This document shows, piece after piece, positions 25,676 through 34,679 of a DNA stretch of 64,000 nucleotides (positions are counted from its first letter, which is position 1; every line of letters starts with the position of its first letter). Made by a program: the position numbers and the translations under genes. The DNA comes from Vibrio parahaemolyticus (GTDB lineage Bacteria > Pseudomonadota > Gammaproteobacteria > Enterobacterales > Vibrionaceae): assembly GCF_900460535.1 (NCBI RefSeq), contig NZ_UHIL01000001.1, positions 1,922,001 through 1,986,000 on the forward strand, given 5' to 3'. The notes under the pieces are model-generated. The model was not told the DNA's origin. It worked only from the letters and a program-made list of their open reading frames with translations, and searched no databases.

Positions 25676-27154
25676 TTAAATCCAGCCTTCGGCTAAGTAC
25701 ATTAGTCGTAACTGGCTTGGTGAGCCGAGTTTATCTAATGCGTCAAGCTGGGCGTCACTTAGGTTCGGGCTCTTGTCGAGATACACACGTCCGTTTGCGG
25801 CATCCAAAGGCAGCTTGTACGTCAACTTCTCGTTGATTTTGCTCGCTTCACCTTTATCCATTGCTCGGACAGCAGGCATCAGCCAATCCCAATCTTCACT
25901 TAACAGCTTTTTAAATGCACCGTTCGCCGTAGATTCCGTCTGACTTGGCATGTCTTCATCGCTCAGTTTAAGCAGTGAGTCGACATCTGGAACAAGATGT
26001 TCACTCGGGCTTGAGCCAAGCATTTGTTTGAGTGTTAAGCGTGCGGCTTCCATCTCTTGCGCTTCTTTTGGCGCTTGAGGTGAGCTCATTGACGTATCTT
26101 CTTTAGGACCAAGATACGCCATCAGTGCGCGAACTGCCGCCGGCTCTTGCATGCTAAAAGTGAAATCGCCCTTCACGTTTGAAATTTCCAAACGTGGCAG
26201 CACACCAGACATTGGCCCTTGTTTGAGTTGGTCTTGCACTTCGTTATTTAAGCCATACGCCCCAGCTTGGCCAGCAACAAAGCCCCCGCCGCTGATAATG
26301 CCAGTGGCTAAAGCAGTTCCAATGGCTTCTTTTGCTATCGGCGTAACCCCTGCCGTCGCCACGGAGCTTACACCAAACGTACCCAAACCACCTGTCGCCA
26401 TGCCAAGTGTGGCACCAACTGCGCCCTCAGCCGACAACATCGCGTGACCAATGGCTAACGTTTGTTGCATTGGCATCGATAAGCGCTGATCTCTTCCCGG
26501 CAACTGCGAGATTTGTTCGAGTTGATGATGATACGCTTCGGCATCGCCATTGACGGACGCTTTATGAAGTTCACGCCCTGTGGCGACGAGTAAGCCTACG
26601 CCGGGTAACGCCAAATTGATGGCAGCGTTAACACCCGAGCCTTTCAGCTTCTCTTTTCCCATTTCCAACAACTGCGCGCCGAAACCGTCCATTTTCCCAG
26701 GATACTGGTTTTCCAAACTGACTTGCATACGCGGATCTTTGCTGATCGAATCAAACGTATTTTTGAGCTGCTGATAGGTGTCACCGTCGACTTTTACTTC
26801 ATCAAGTAGGCTCACCACTTCCAAAATTTTTCGCTCGGTTAATGGTTCTCCTCGGTAGCCTGACGGACTGACTAATGAATAAGCCAAAAGTGCGGTTTCT
26901 GGTTTTTCTTCCTTAAGCAGTGCCTGCTTCAAGTCGAGGTGCGTTTTGATGTTTTCTTGGAAGAACTTAGTGTATTTTTTTCTTAATACGCCTTCGCTAA
27001 CAGAAGCAAACTTGTGGCCTTTATGGAACGTAGATGGCTCTTTGACTTCGCCTCTTTTGCTGATTACTCGGTCATCTTTTTGCGCGGCAATGGCACGAAA
27101 CTGTTCCAAATCGGGTACTGGGCTTTGACTGATTTTTTGCGTTGTATTCACCAT
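25676..27154 (-). CDS. vopQ: T3SS1 effector VopQ (VepA), V-ATPase-targeting pore-forming toxin
   Basis: A 492-residue effector, recognised as VopQ by length, synteny and its beginning MVNTTQKISQSPVPDLEQF. Established for V. parahaemolyticus VopQ: it binds the V-ATPase membrane sector, opens a gated channel, stops autophagic flux and drives rapid lysis. It has no enzymatic motif. A Gly/Ala-rich hydrophobic stretch at about 230-300 (GAVGATLGMATGGLGTFG, AIGTALATGIISGGGF) is the likely membrane-active part. It follows its chaperone gene vecA by 9 bp and ends 3 bp from a terminator. Confidence 0.95.
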   Translation of the reverse strand: MVNTTQKISQSPVPDLEQFRAIAAQKDDRVISKRGEVKEPSTFHKGHKFASVSEGVLRKKYTKFFQENIKTHLDLKQALLKEEKPETALLAYSLVSPSGYRGEPLTERKILEVVSLLDEVKVDGDTYQQLKNTFDSISKDPRMQVSLENQYPGKMDGFGAQLLEMGKEKLKGSGVNAAINLALPGVGLLVATGRELHKASVNGDAEAYHHQLEQISQLPGRDQRLSMPMQQTLAIGHAMLSAEGAVGATLGMATGGLGTFGVSSVATAGVTPIAKEAIGTALATGIISGGGFVAGQAGAYGLNNEVQDQLKQGPMSGVLPRLEISNVKGDFTFSMQEPAAVRALMAYLGPKEDTSMSSPQAPKEAQEMEAARLTLKQMLGSSPSEHLVPDVDSLLKLSDEDMPSQTESTANGAFKKLLSEDWDWLMPAVRAMDKGEASKINEKLTYKLPLDAANGRVYLDKSPNLSDAQLDALDKLGSPSQLRLMYLAEGWI

Positions 27155-27163
27155 AACTCCCTC

Positions 27164-27622
27164 CTACACACGCAGTGGTTGAACATGACTTTGTTCATGA
27201 TTTGAAGTGGCTGAAAGATCTTGATCCAACATGGCAAAACGCGCTTGCCAAAGTTCGGTCTGTTCGATGATTTCGTGGAACCAAACTGTCAAGTTGGCTG
27301 AGTTAAGATGCTCGGTAGGTTGGCGACCCGCTAAGACAAGTTGTCGACTATTCGGGGCGAGCGATAACGCCAAGTTGCCGCTGCCTACTCTTTGGTAATT
27401 TGCGCGGGCTAATAGCTCTAAGCCTCTTACGCGCAACTCTCCCGATTTTTCTAAGCCGCCAAACGCAACAGAGAGCATTAAGGCGTCATCTTCTGTGGCG
27501 GTGAAGTACAGCACGAATCGATCATCAACGAGAAGCTGACAACGATTTCCATCTTCTAAAATGAGCGGTGGTAATTCATTTAAACGACAAAACTCATCGA
27601 GCAGTGGTTGAATCGTGTTCAT
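27164..27622 (-). CDS. vecA: VecA, chaperone of VopQ
   Basis: A 152-residue CesT/Tir-type class I chaperone: small, acidic, with the alternating strand pattern RCQLLVDDRFVLYFTATED ... DDALMLSVAFGG and a C-terminal helix. It ends in SHVQPLRV, like the two other T3SS1 effector chaperones here (L-R-V tails). Vibrio VecA (VP1682) is known to chaperone VepA/VopQ. The ATG at 27622 has AGGAAAG upstream; upstream in-frame codons lack a ribosome-binding site. Confidence 0.9.
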   Translation of the reverse strand: MNTIQPLLDEFCRLNELPPLILEDGNRCQLLVDDRFVLYFTATEDDALMLSVAFGGLEKSGELRVRGLELLARANYQRVGSGNLALSLAPNSRQLVLAGRQPTEHLNSANLTVWFHEIIEQTELWQARFAMLDQDLSATSNHEQSHVQPLRV

Positions 27623-27770
27623 AATCTTTCCTCTTGTTTCCGTCACTCTATTGAACACCGATTCCCATTTTGACGATGTCGCTAATGGTTTTATTTTTGT
27701 CACTTTCACCGTTTCTTTGTGATGATGGCCTCAGATACAACCTCAATTTAACTATTTGGTTTATAAATAA

Positions 27771-27797
27771 AAAAGAGCAACACTCAGCTGCTCTTTT
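27771..27797 (-). terminator. Terminator after vopR
   Basis: A 9-bp perfect stem (AAAAGAGCA / TGCTCTTTT) followed on the minus strand by six T residues. It separates vopR from the vecA-vopQ unit, so that unit should have its own promoter between 27623 and 27770. Confidence 0.85.
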
Positions 27798-27848
27798 CTT
27801 ACGGGTTCGATTTTCATATTCGATGTTAAATCAACATACAAACCTCGA

Positions 27849-28826
27849 TTAACCAAGTTTGTGGCTATCGAAAATCACTTCTGTTGGGGGGAACATGTTC
27901 GATACTGGCGGGCGTTGGGCATCACCGAACATGGTCGCACCAAATGCTGACGCCGCCCAAGGATCGACGATTTTTACGTCTTTATTCCATGTCGATGGGT
28001 CTTTAATGTCGCTGCCTTCTTGTCTCCCCACCAATACATAAAGGTGCGTGCCAGAATGGCCTTTTTTAAACGCCACAACTTCTACTTTTGGCTGGTTTTC
28101 TGGTGTTCCCGACATGCCTTGAATCATTTCAGCAGCGGCAGCGAAAGCAAATGTAGTACAGCAACCTGCCTTGGCATTTTGTACATACTTAGCAATGTTC
28201 TGTAATGTACTTAGCTGCGGAGCATTGCCTCTTTGAGCGGCAGCTTGAACTGCGCTGGCAGACATGGTCGCTCTTTGGTCTTGCGCGATACGTGCTTGGT
28301 TCGCGTAAAGAGCTTTTAGCCTTGGCGCGCCTTTTGTTTCATAAAACTGCGACCCTTTTTGACCAAACGTATTTAAGTCTGTACACGCAAAATCCCCCAG
28401 CTTTTGAAGGTTGTCTTTGTGCTCGTTGATCAGCGCCACGCTGGATGAGGCTTTGCTGGTTTTGGAAGACGAGGTGTCGGTTTGTGCGGCAGGCCAATGC
28501 GAACTTGGGCCAGACGACAATCTTTCAAGATTTTTCAAATTGCCGAGCGTCAGTTTATTTTCGCCATTGAGCACGTTTTGTAGCATTTGCTTCGCCACAT
28601 CTTTTGGAATGCCCTGCTTGGTGAGCAGATTCACCACAATGTCTTTCGCTTTGTTCTGATGGCTAATACGAGCGCTCACGCTTTTGTTTTTTGGCGCACC
28701 TTCTTTTACGAAAATGTCTTTGCCGTTGTGTGCTCGAATCTCTTTATCGTCCGCTTGATTCTGTGTCGCCAAATGTGACGTCAGCTGGCTCAACGACTGC
28801 ATGTGTGACGTATTGATATTAACCAT
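27849..28826 (-). CDS. vopR: T3SS1 effector VopR
   Basis: A 325-residue effector. VopR is reported to bind host phosphoinositides through an N-terminal domain; the basic helical region at about 45-100 is the likely place. The C-terminal half carries a candidate Cys-His-Asp triad: Cys222/Cys223 (AGCCTTFAFAA), His261 (GTHLYVLVG) and Asp288 (VKIVDPW), the order seen in papain-like T3SS effector proteases. The ATG at 28826 is chosen over the upstream in-frame start because of an AAGG site and a 10-bp distance from its chaperone gene. Confidence 0.88.
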   Translation of the reverse strand: MVNINTSHMQSLSQLTSHLATQNQADDKEIRAHNGKDIFVKEGAPKNKSVSARISHQNKAKDIVVNLLTKQGIPKDVAKQMLQNVLNGENKLTLGNLKNLERLSSGPSSHWPAAQTDTSSSKTSKASSSVALINEHKDNLQKLGDFACTDLNTFGQKGSQFYETKGAPRLKALYANQARIAQDQRATMSASAVQAAAQRGNAPQLSTLQNIAKYVQNAKAGCCTTFAFAAAAEMIQGMSGTPENQPKVEVVAFKKGHSGTHLYVLVGRQEGSDIKDPSTWNKDVKIVDPWAASAFGATMFGDAQRPPVSNMFPPTEVIFDSHKLG

Positions 28827-28836
28827 GTAAAAAACC

Positions 28837-29286
28837 TTAAACTTGAATAAACGGGTGTGAGCCAGTTTGTTGGCTAAAATCGACAACCGTGTTGTTTTGG
28901 AACAGTTGCACCCAAGTGTCACTCAACTCATTCAACTGACTGATCACGTTGGCTAATTGGCTGATCTCGGTGTCTGCCGTGATGGCGATTTGAAGCAGAA
29001 TATCTTTGGTGGTTGGGTTGATGCAAAACTGCACTCCGCCCGTTTCGCGATACAAAAAGTTGTATTCCAGCAGCACTTGGAGCTTGTCGGCGGTGAGAAT
29101 ATCTTTCTCTACCACTAGACTTTTTGAGACAAGCACCTCGTTCTTCTCTTGCACAAATTGCACATCGATAGCGTTATCTTCGCTGAAACAGAGCGACCAC
29201 ATTTGATGCTCAAACTCTGTAACACGCTCAAGGTTGAGTGAATCCCCTAGCTCTGCGAGAAGAATATTGATCTTTCCGGTATCCAT
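28837..29286 (-). CDS. Class I T3SS chaperone, probably for VopR
   Basis: A 149-residue CesT-like chaperone (LLAELGDSLNLERVTEFEHQ; FCINPTTKDILLQIAI) with typical length, acidity and strand-helix pattern, 10 bp upstream of vopR. By position it should escort VopR. AGGAAA ribosome-binding site before the ATG. No symbol is assigned. Confidence 0.85.
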   Translation of the reverse strand: MDTGKINILLAELGDSLNLERVTEFEHQMWSLCFSEDNAIDVQFVQEKNEVLVSKSLVVEKDILTADKLQVLLEYNFLYRETGGVQFCINPTTKDILLQIAITADTEISQLANVISQLNELSDTWVQLFQNNTVVDFSQQTGSHPFIQV

Positions 29287-29327
29287 GTTGTTTCCTGTTA
29301 AATTCGATGACGGCTTATTGAATTAAG

Positions 29328-29378
29328 CGCATAAAGATGAAGGACATTTTAGGGTGAGCTTTGAAGTTGGACTTTATT
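29328..29378 (-). promoter_or_regulatory. Weak candidate ExsA promoter for the vopR chaperone-vopR operon
   Basis: On the minus strand an AATAAA tract, a CCAACT core, a poor -35 (AGCTCA, 29360-29355) and TATGCG (29333-29328) at 21-bp spacing. The core and the spacing agree with the six stronger sites, but the -35 and -10 do not score well. Confidence 0.35.
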
Positions 29379-29453
29379 TAAACGTCCGAATTTTATTGCT
29401 ATTGGCCGTTTTAAAAGTCGATGAGATTGAATCGCATGAACAGCGGCAACAAA

Positions 29454-29475
29454 AAGAGCGGCGCTCGCCGCTCTT
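29454..29475 (-). terminator. Terminator after vopS
   Basis: A 10-bp GC-rich perfect stem (AAGAGCGGCG / CGCCGCTCTT), with T residues following on the minus strand, 37 bp past the vopS stop. Confidence 0.9.
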
Positions 29476-29511
29476 ACCAACATACAAATACCAACACCGA
29501 AAATCACTGAG

Positions 29512-30675
29512 TTATTTGATACCGTGAAGGCTATTTTCGGCATTCATCGCCAGAGGATTGAACGAGTCATTACGCAGTTCAGCGATGGCATAAAGCATGC
29601 GCCCCATGCGTCCGTTGCCATCGGTAAAGCCATGATAACCAATCACACCAGCAAACAAATGTTTACCGAGGTCTTTGTCCGCAACTGGATTCTCTTTCAA
29701 AAAGCCTTCGATGTGTTGCTTCAACATGCCTTCCCCACCAATACTAGATGGTAATGTGCCACCAGAGATATTTGGCCCACGGTAATCGCGTTCTACATTT
29801 GGTACCAAACGAGCATGCAACTCTTTTAGGTTGTCCATATTCAGCAAGTCTTTACCGTTGGTCGCGTACTCTTTCAATAATGACGTGATGTTTTCCGCAT
29901 CGTTCCCTTTTGAGTTTGAAGCGTTGATGATCCAAGCCGCTGCGCGTTCAACATTGTTCGTCACGCCAACTTTATTGAAAGCGTCTTCAGGAAGACCTTC
30001 TGCATACACACCTTGGTTTAAATCCGTACTTGCGAGCCCTTCAATATGTCGCTGCGCTGCTTTTAGGTGCATCACCTCCATATCAAAGACAGCTTGCATT
30101 TGGTTGATGCGTACTTCTGGATTTTTCTGAGCAGCCGCCACGCCACCGCCGTAATCTTTCACCACACGCACCGCGAGCGACTTAACGGCATCATCACCAA
30201 TCAGCGCTTTGAGTTTCTTGCCAGAATCCGTCTCTAACATCACTTCTGTCATGGCTCGTTCGGCAAGTTGGCTCAGCTCAGCAGCGTGAGACTTCACCAT
30301 TTTGCTGTCCAACTTCGCAAACGCATTCAGAACATCTGAAGGCGTTTTGAGGTTCGCGTCTTTAAACAACATCTGCCCATGCTCGACAGAAGACGATGTT
30401 TGCAAACGCTGAGCTTGTCCCTGTTCGTTCTCAAACACTGCTTTTGTGATCGCTTTTGCCACAGACTGCGTGCTGCCTTCACGAAATAATTTCCCAGTAG
30501 CTTCAAAGAAGCGCGCGACTGCACCACTTGTAGGGTTTGCGCGTGTAAACTCTTGAGTAGCAGCATTGATCGTATATTCCTTACCACCAATGCTGAGTTT
30601 GCCTTCATTTAGAATCTCATTACGAGCTTGTGGCATCGCCGCTTGCAATGCACTCACATTTCCAAAACTGATCAT
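29512..30675 (-). CDS. vopS: T3SS1 effector VopS, Fic-domain AMP-transferase
   Basis: A 387-residue effector. The Fic motif HGFTDGNGRMGR begins at His348, the catalytic residue known for VopS, which AMPylates a threonine in switch I of Rho, Rac and Cdc42 and collapses the host actin cytoskeleton. The N-terminal 30 residues form the secretion signal, followed by a chaperone-binding region. No lesion is seen, so the enzyme should be active. It starts 3 bp after its chaperone gene. Confidence 0.97.
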   Translation of the reverse strand: MISFGNVSALQAAMPQARNEILNEGKLSIGGKEYTINAATQEFTRANPTSGAVARFFEATGKLFREGSTQSVAKAITKAVFENEQGQAQRLQTSSSVEHGQMLFKDANLKTPSDVLNAFAKLDSKMVKSHAAELSQLAERAMTEVMLETDSGKKLKALIGDDAVKSLAVRVVKDYGGGVAAAQKNPEVRINQMQAVFDMEVMHLKAAQRHIEGLASTDLNQGVYAEGLPEDAFNKVGVTNNVERAAAWIINASNSKGNDAENITSLLKEYATNGKDLLNMDNLKELHARLVPNVERDYRGPNISGGTLPSSIGGEGMLKQHIEGFLKENPVADKDLGKHLFAGVIGYHGFTDGNGRMGRMLYAIAELRNDSFNPLAMNAENSLHGIK

Positions 30676-30678
30676 GAT

Positions 30679-31107
30679 TTACACCCTTAATGTAGAGAAT
30701 TGGTTAGCATCCATCACTGGCGCGCTTGTCTCGTCACTGATTGTTGAGTTGGTCGTGCTTTTTAACCACTCAATGAAATTGCCGAGAGATTCATCCAAAA
30801 TCGCTGCATCCAACCATTGCTGACTTAGATGAACAAAGCCAACAAAACCGACTTCCTCGTCCCAGTAAACGGCTGGTGAGCCTTGAGTGAGCGACGCTTT
30901 CATGTATTGCAGCATCACGTCATGTTCTGGTTTGTCGCCAGAAATCAAGCCAATGAGCGTCAGGCGATCATCCTCAGCACGCATAGTGATTGCCGTGTCT
31001 TGGTCAATCAAAAGATGACAGCAATCGTCGCCATCAAAAACCAGTTGTTCTATTTGGCAACGGTGAGCAAAATCCGTCATCAAAGCGGTAATAAATCCAT
31101 TAGCCAT
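30679..31107 (-). CDS. Class I T3SS chaperone, probably for VopS
   Basis: A 142-residue CesT-like chaperone (CHLLIDQDTAITMRAEDDRL strand pairs) ending in QFSTLRV, sharing the L-R-V tail of VecA and ExsC. Lying immediately before vopS, it is the counterpart of VP1687 in V. parahaemolyticus. Its promoter carries an ExsA box. Confidence 0.88.
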   Translation of the reverse strand: MANGFITALMTDFAHRCQIEQLVFDGDDCCHLLIDQDTAITMRAEDDRLTLIGLISGDKPEHDVMLQYMKASLTQGSPAVYWDEEVGFVGFVHLSQQWLDAAILDESLGNFIEWLKSTTNSTISDETSAPVMDANQFSTLRV

Positions 31108-31192
31108 TTGAATGAATAATCCTATTGTGCTTGTTACGAATTCGGCGGACGAGTCATGAAAACAGAGTGACTCAGGCCGTTTTGATGCTGTT

Positions 31193-31243
31193 ATTTTTCA
31201 TCATTCGGCGCGATTAATATGCTAAAGATGGTCGGATTTTTTT
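31193..31243 (-). promoter_or_regulatory. ExsA-dependent promoter of the vopS chaperone-vopS operon
   Basis: On the minus strand a seven-A tract (31243-31237), a CCGACC core like the yscN site, TTTAGC (31226-31221) and a weak -10 AAAAAT (31198-31193) at 22-bp spacing. The leader to the ATG is about 80 nt. Confidence 0.65.
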
Positions 31244-31265
31244 CGTTTTAAGACGTTTGAAAACA

Positions 31266-31294
31266 ACAAAGCTCAGCAATGTGCTGAGCTTTGT
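31266..31294 (-). terminator. Terminator after yscL
   Basis: A 13-bp perfect stem (ACAAAGCTCAGCA and its complement) with a 3-nt loop, then a T-rich run on the minus strand. It closes the long exsD-yscB...L operon. Confidence 0.92.
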
Positions 31295-31319
31295 GTTCGA
31301 TTGATTTGGCGATGATGCC

Positions 31320-31958
31320 CTACTCTGGTGACGTCATTTTCCGCTCACTGAGTTGTTTCACCATCGCTTGCTTTAACGCCTGAATCTGTCCATCGATACT
31401 GGCGTCAATGATGCCGACTTCGGTTTCCAGTATGCAGCCACCGTTTTTGAGGCGCGCATCGGCAACCACATCGACATAACCCACTTCAGGAAAATCACTC
31501 AAAACGCCAGCAACTTTCTCTCTCACGTCAACCACTTGCTCAGGATGAACGTGTAAGATCACTTGCTTTTGATTACTCACCAATTGCAGCGCTTCTCTGA
31601 CCACGCTGATCGTGGTGTCAACGTCATCAAATGTGTCGATGATTTTACGCACCGCGTCTAAGACGACGTTCGTCATTTTGTGCTCAACTTGCAGGTAATA
31701 TTCATTGCAGCGAGCCAAAGTAGCGACCATCGCTTGCGCATTTTCTATTTTCGCCTGCTCCAAACCATCTTGATAGCCGCGCTGCTTTTCGGTTTCATAC
31801 GCTTGCTGCGCTTTAGCAATGATGCTGTCGGCTTTCGAATTCGCCGCTTCAACCAAATGTTGCGAATCGAGATAACTAACGTAATCCTTGGCTTTGAGCA
31901 CCTTTAAACCTGGCGCTAACTGCAAGTTGTCGGTTTTTATTTCAACAAATGAAACCAT
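31320..31958 (-). CDS. yscL: T3SS1 stator protein YscL/SctL
   Basis: A 212-residue stator of the ATPase complex (FliH type). It has an N-terminal region, a helical stalk (KADSIIAKAQQAYETEKQRG) and the conserved C-terminal GGCILETEVGIIDASIDGQI, nearly identical in Yersinia YscL. It regulates YscN and links it to YscQ. It overlaps yscK by 22 bp. Confidence 0.95.
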   Translation of the reverse strand: MVSFVEIKTDNLQLAPGLKVLKAKDYVSYLDSQHLVEAANSKADSIIAKAQQAYETEKQRGYQDGLEQAKIENAQAMVATLARCNEYYLQVEHKMTNVVLDAVRKIIDTFDDVDTTISVVREALQLVSNQKQVILHVHPEQVVDVREKVAGVLSDFPEVGYVDVVADARLKNGGCILETEVGIIDASIDGQIQALKQAMVKQLSERKMTSPE

Positions 31959-32581
31959 TGGGGAATAACCTGTTTTGCGATTTTTTTGGTGAGTCGGTAC
32001 GCGAGATCACGCTGCTCTTCAACGAGCCAAGAGGTGTTTTCTTTCACTTGGCTAAGTGATTGATCGAGCTTGAACTGCCAACGGAGCAAAATATCGTGAG
32101 AAGAGCTCGCTAAGATAAACTTCATCCATGCGTAGCCCTGTTTGAGCATATGACGTTCAACTTCGTCTTCTTTCATCATGTCTGGTAGCGCTTTTTGCCA
32201 ACCTTTCGGCCATTGTGACAACAACATCGGCCCTTGCTGAATAAGAAAACGGGCGATATCCAAACCAAACACGTTGTTCAAACACTGCTTGGGCTTTTTA
32301 AGTACCACTTGGCGCATCGCAAAACTGTGCAACGCCCCGCCAATGGTGAGCATTAACGTACTGAGCGCATCAGGAGGAAGCAGAGCCAAGCTATGGTGTG
32401 GCTTGTTAAAAGCCGTTTCTGGAACAGGCGCAAGCGCCCACTCTTCTAGACACCAAAGGTTGAAGTTTGGGTTATCTCGCCAGCCATCCAGATTAAGAAG
32501 CCAAGGCTGTTTTGGCACGATCCAGTTTTGCTCTAGGTACTGGCATGGGCAGTAGTTGAACTGATGCAGTACCTGAGCCAT
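31937..32581 (-). CDS. yscK: T3SS1 sorting-platform protein YscK/SctK
   Basis: A 214-residue protein in the conserved J-K-L order; Yersinia YscK is 209. It connects the sorting platform to the inner-membrane ring. The ATG at 32581 (MAQVLHQFNYCPCQYL) is chosen because the NYCPCQYL segment aligns with the N-terminal RFCPAAYL of YscK; the open frame reaches 32650, giving 23 more residues inside yscJ. No strong ribosome-binding site is present at either. Confidence 0.88.
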   Translation of the reverse strand: MAQVLHQFNYCPCQYLEQNWIVPKQPWLLNLDGWRDNPNFNLWCLEEWALAPVPETAFNKPHHSLALLPPDALSTLMLTIGGALHSFAMRQVVLKKPKQCLNNVFGLDIARFLIQQGPMLLSQWPKGWQKALPDMMKEDEVERHMLKQGYAWMKFILASSSHDILLRWQFKLDQSLSQVKENTSWLVEEQRDLAYRLTKKIAKQVIPQWFHLLK

Positions 32582-32594
32582 CGGTGTTTCAGGT

Positions 32595-33341
32595 TTAACC
32601 ACGCTTTGCGCTCCTGCGGCACCACGTGAACGTCGCGACATTCGAGCCAATCAATAGCAGTACCATAAACACTAAAATCCCGATGAGATGGTTCGCCGTT
32701 TCTTTGGTAACTTGCACCGACAAAATACTTTTAAATTGGTTGCTTTGAGTCGTCACTCGCACTTCCGAAGATGGCACCATCACGACGCTAATGCGGTCGT
32801 AATTCAGCCCTTCAATACTGTTGTTCACCAACAATTTGATTTGAGGCACGTAAGAGTCCAATGCCACATCGGCAGCATGTTTAATAAACACCGATGCCGA
32901 AGCAGGAGTCGGACGCTCGCCTGGGCGAAGATCTTGATCTTCAAGTACCACGTGGACTCGCGCCACCAGCACACCATCAATTTGCGATAGCGTTGATGAC
33001 AATTCTTGCGATTTTGCGTAAACCAAACGCGCTCTTTCCGCCAATGGCGAGGAGATTAAATCGTCTTTTGGAAACACTTCTTTTAACGTCGAGAACTGCT
33101 CTCGTGGGTAGCCTTTGCGTTTTAATGCATCAACGGCGAACGCGATTTGCGAGCTATCGACCATCAATTTTACTTTGTTGTCTTTGTCCGGTTCTTTGGT
33201 CGCCACCACGCCTTCCGATAACAAGATCGACAGCATTTCGTTGCCTTCTTTTTGGCTCACATTGGTGTAAAGCTCGGTTTGGCAACCCACCAAAAACAGC
33301 GCCAATACAAGGCAAAGCGCGCGCATTTTATTCTTCATCAT
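32595..33341 (-). CDS. yscJ: T3SS1 inner-membrane ring lipoprotein YscJ/SctJ
   Basis: A 248-residue lipoprotein. The signal peptide ends in the lipobox LVGC (Cys20), followed by [20 protein letters not shown], the conserved start of mature SctJ. Two ring-building domains (about 20-190) and a C-terminal membrane helix (about 216-238) are visible. The start codon overlaps the yscI stop by one base (TAATG). Confidence 0.96.
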   Translation of the reverse strand: MMKNKMRALCLVLALFLVGCQTELYTNVSQKEGNEMLSILLSEGVVATKEPDKDNKVKLMVDSSQIAFAVDALKRKGYPREQFSTLKEVFPKDDLISSPLAERARLVYAKSQELSSTLSQIDGVLVARVHVVLEDQDLRPGERPTPASASVFIKHAADVALDSYVPQIKLLVNNSIEGLNYDRISVVMVPSSEVRVTTQSNQFKSILSVQVTKETANHLIGILVFMVLLLIGSNVATFTWCRRSAKRG

Positions 33342-33685
33342 TACTGCGCCTTCAAAAGCGTTTCGACATTCTGTGTGGTTTTACCCACGGTTTTCGCGAT
33401 CAACTCTTCTTGAAACGTGATTCGCGTTAACGCCCACTGCATTTGCAACAGTTGCGCTGGATCGTCACCGACCATTTTCATGCTGTCTTGTAGACTGCTT
33501 TTTGCATTGTCGATGGTGTTTTTTAGTTCGCTGATGTTTTCTAGCAAACCGCCTTCTAAACCGTTGTTCCCCTCCGGAATAGACATGGCTTGTTCAAAAC
33601 GCTCACTCAGCCCGTCTTCGACTTGAGCATCTTGCAACTTCTCAAGGTTGGTTTGCATCACCTCGGTGTACTGTGTATTGATCAT
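33341..33685 (-). CDS. yscI: T3SS1 inner-rod protein YscI/SctI
   Basis: A 114-residue helical protein (Yersinia YscI 115) with the conserved C-terminal [20 protein letters not shown] and [16 protein letters not shown]. The inner rod anchors the needle. Gene order H-I-J is conserved. Confidence 0.93.
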   Translation of the reverse strand: MINTQYTEVMQTNLEKLQDAQVEDGLSERFEQAMSIPEGNNGLEGGLLENISELKNTIDNAKSSLQDSMKMVGDDPAQLLQMQWALTRITFQEELIAKTVGKTTQNVETLLKAQ

Positions 33686-33693
33686 GTGTACTC

Positions 33694-34320
33694 CTACGAC
33701 AAATCTAACTTATGGCTGTGAGTCATGATGTTCTTCACCATCGCGTTTTTTTGGATAACAAAACTCAGCTCTTCACGTACTAAATCGACTGCTGATGTCA
33801 TCTCTGGCAAAGACTTTAGCTCAGCCCAACAATGCCAAAGCGCCTGTTCTTTCTGAGCGCCAAGTGGGAAGCTTTGCGCTAGCATCGCTTTTAATGCTGC
33901 TCTGTCTGTTGGCGGCTCAGCCATTAACTGGCCAGCAAAATCTCCGAGCAACTCTTGTTTCAGAACGCTCAATAATTCCGGAACGGCATCATCCGTTCCT
34001 TTGGCGCTTTTCGCCTGATGAAAGGCGTACCACAGCGCTTCTTTTTGTGTTTGAGGATCAGAAAAAACGTCCTTTAACGAAGAAAGCACGCTTTGTTTAG
34101 AAACAGTCTCTGCTTCCTTGATCGACGCATACCAATCTTTAATTGCGTTGAGTTTCTCTTCTACTTTTGTCAGCGTGTCTTTGGGAGCTGAGCGAGAAAC
34201 TTCGGCCGTGGTTTCTCGCGTCATAAGCTCGCTCATTCGCTTCGCATCGTCGCGTTCATAGTGACGAACATCGGTTGAATGAGCGGGCGTTTGTCCGACA
34301 AAGCTAGGGTCGACTCTCAT
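33694..34320 (-). CDS. yscH: YscH/YopR-like early secreted protein
   Basis: A 208-residue hydrophilic protein in the yscH (yopR) position, starting [18 protein letters not shown]. YopR is secreted early and influences needle assembly. It is longer than Yersinia YopR (about 165). The ATG overlaps the yscG stop by 4 bp. Assigned by synteny and the helical C-terminal core. Confidence 0.85.
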
Positions 34321-34676
34321 CCAAGATTCCTAATGTCTTGGGTGAAGCTCGCCGCAAAAGCTTGGCTTTCTTCGCTGCCTTGAGCTGCCAGTTCCATCCA
34401 ACGTTCAGCTTGGCTTAGTAACCCTGCTTTTGCAGCCGCTAGCGCCGCCAAACTGATCAGGTCAGGATACGCGGTACAAAGTGGCTCAAGTAATCGATGT
34501 GCCTCTTCGTACGCGCCTTTGTTCATCAGGCTCATCGCACGAATCATTACTACGACTTCTTCAGAGTTCGAGGTCTCCTCAAGGCAATCAGCAATCGTAT
34601 TGGCCTCTTGATGGCGATGCATCCCCGTCGCCATCAAAGCAATTTCAGCCAACAGCTGGCGTAATTCTCGTTCCAT
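34317..34676 (-). CDS. yscG: Needle chaperone YscG
   Basis: A 119-residue TPR-like protein ([40 protein letters not shown]), similar in length to Yersinia YscG (115). With YscE it keeps the needle subunit YscF monomeric. It starts 3 bp past the yscF stop. Confidence 0.92.
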
Positions 34677-34679
34677 GCA

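Noticed and set aside
23100..25680. Block as a transposon or integron cassette
   Set aside because: There is no transposase, integrase, terminal inverted repeat of IS type or target-site duplication; only the terminator duplication is seen.
32582..32650. Longer yscK start overlapping yscJ
   Set aside because: The added Arg/Ser-rich residues do not align with YscK; the later ATG fits better, though neither has a strong ribosome-binding site.
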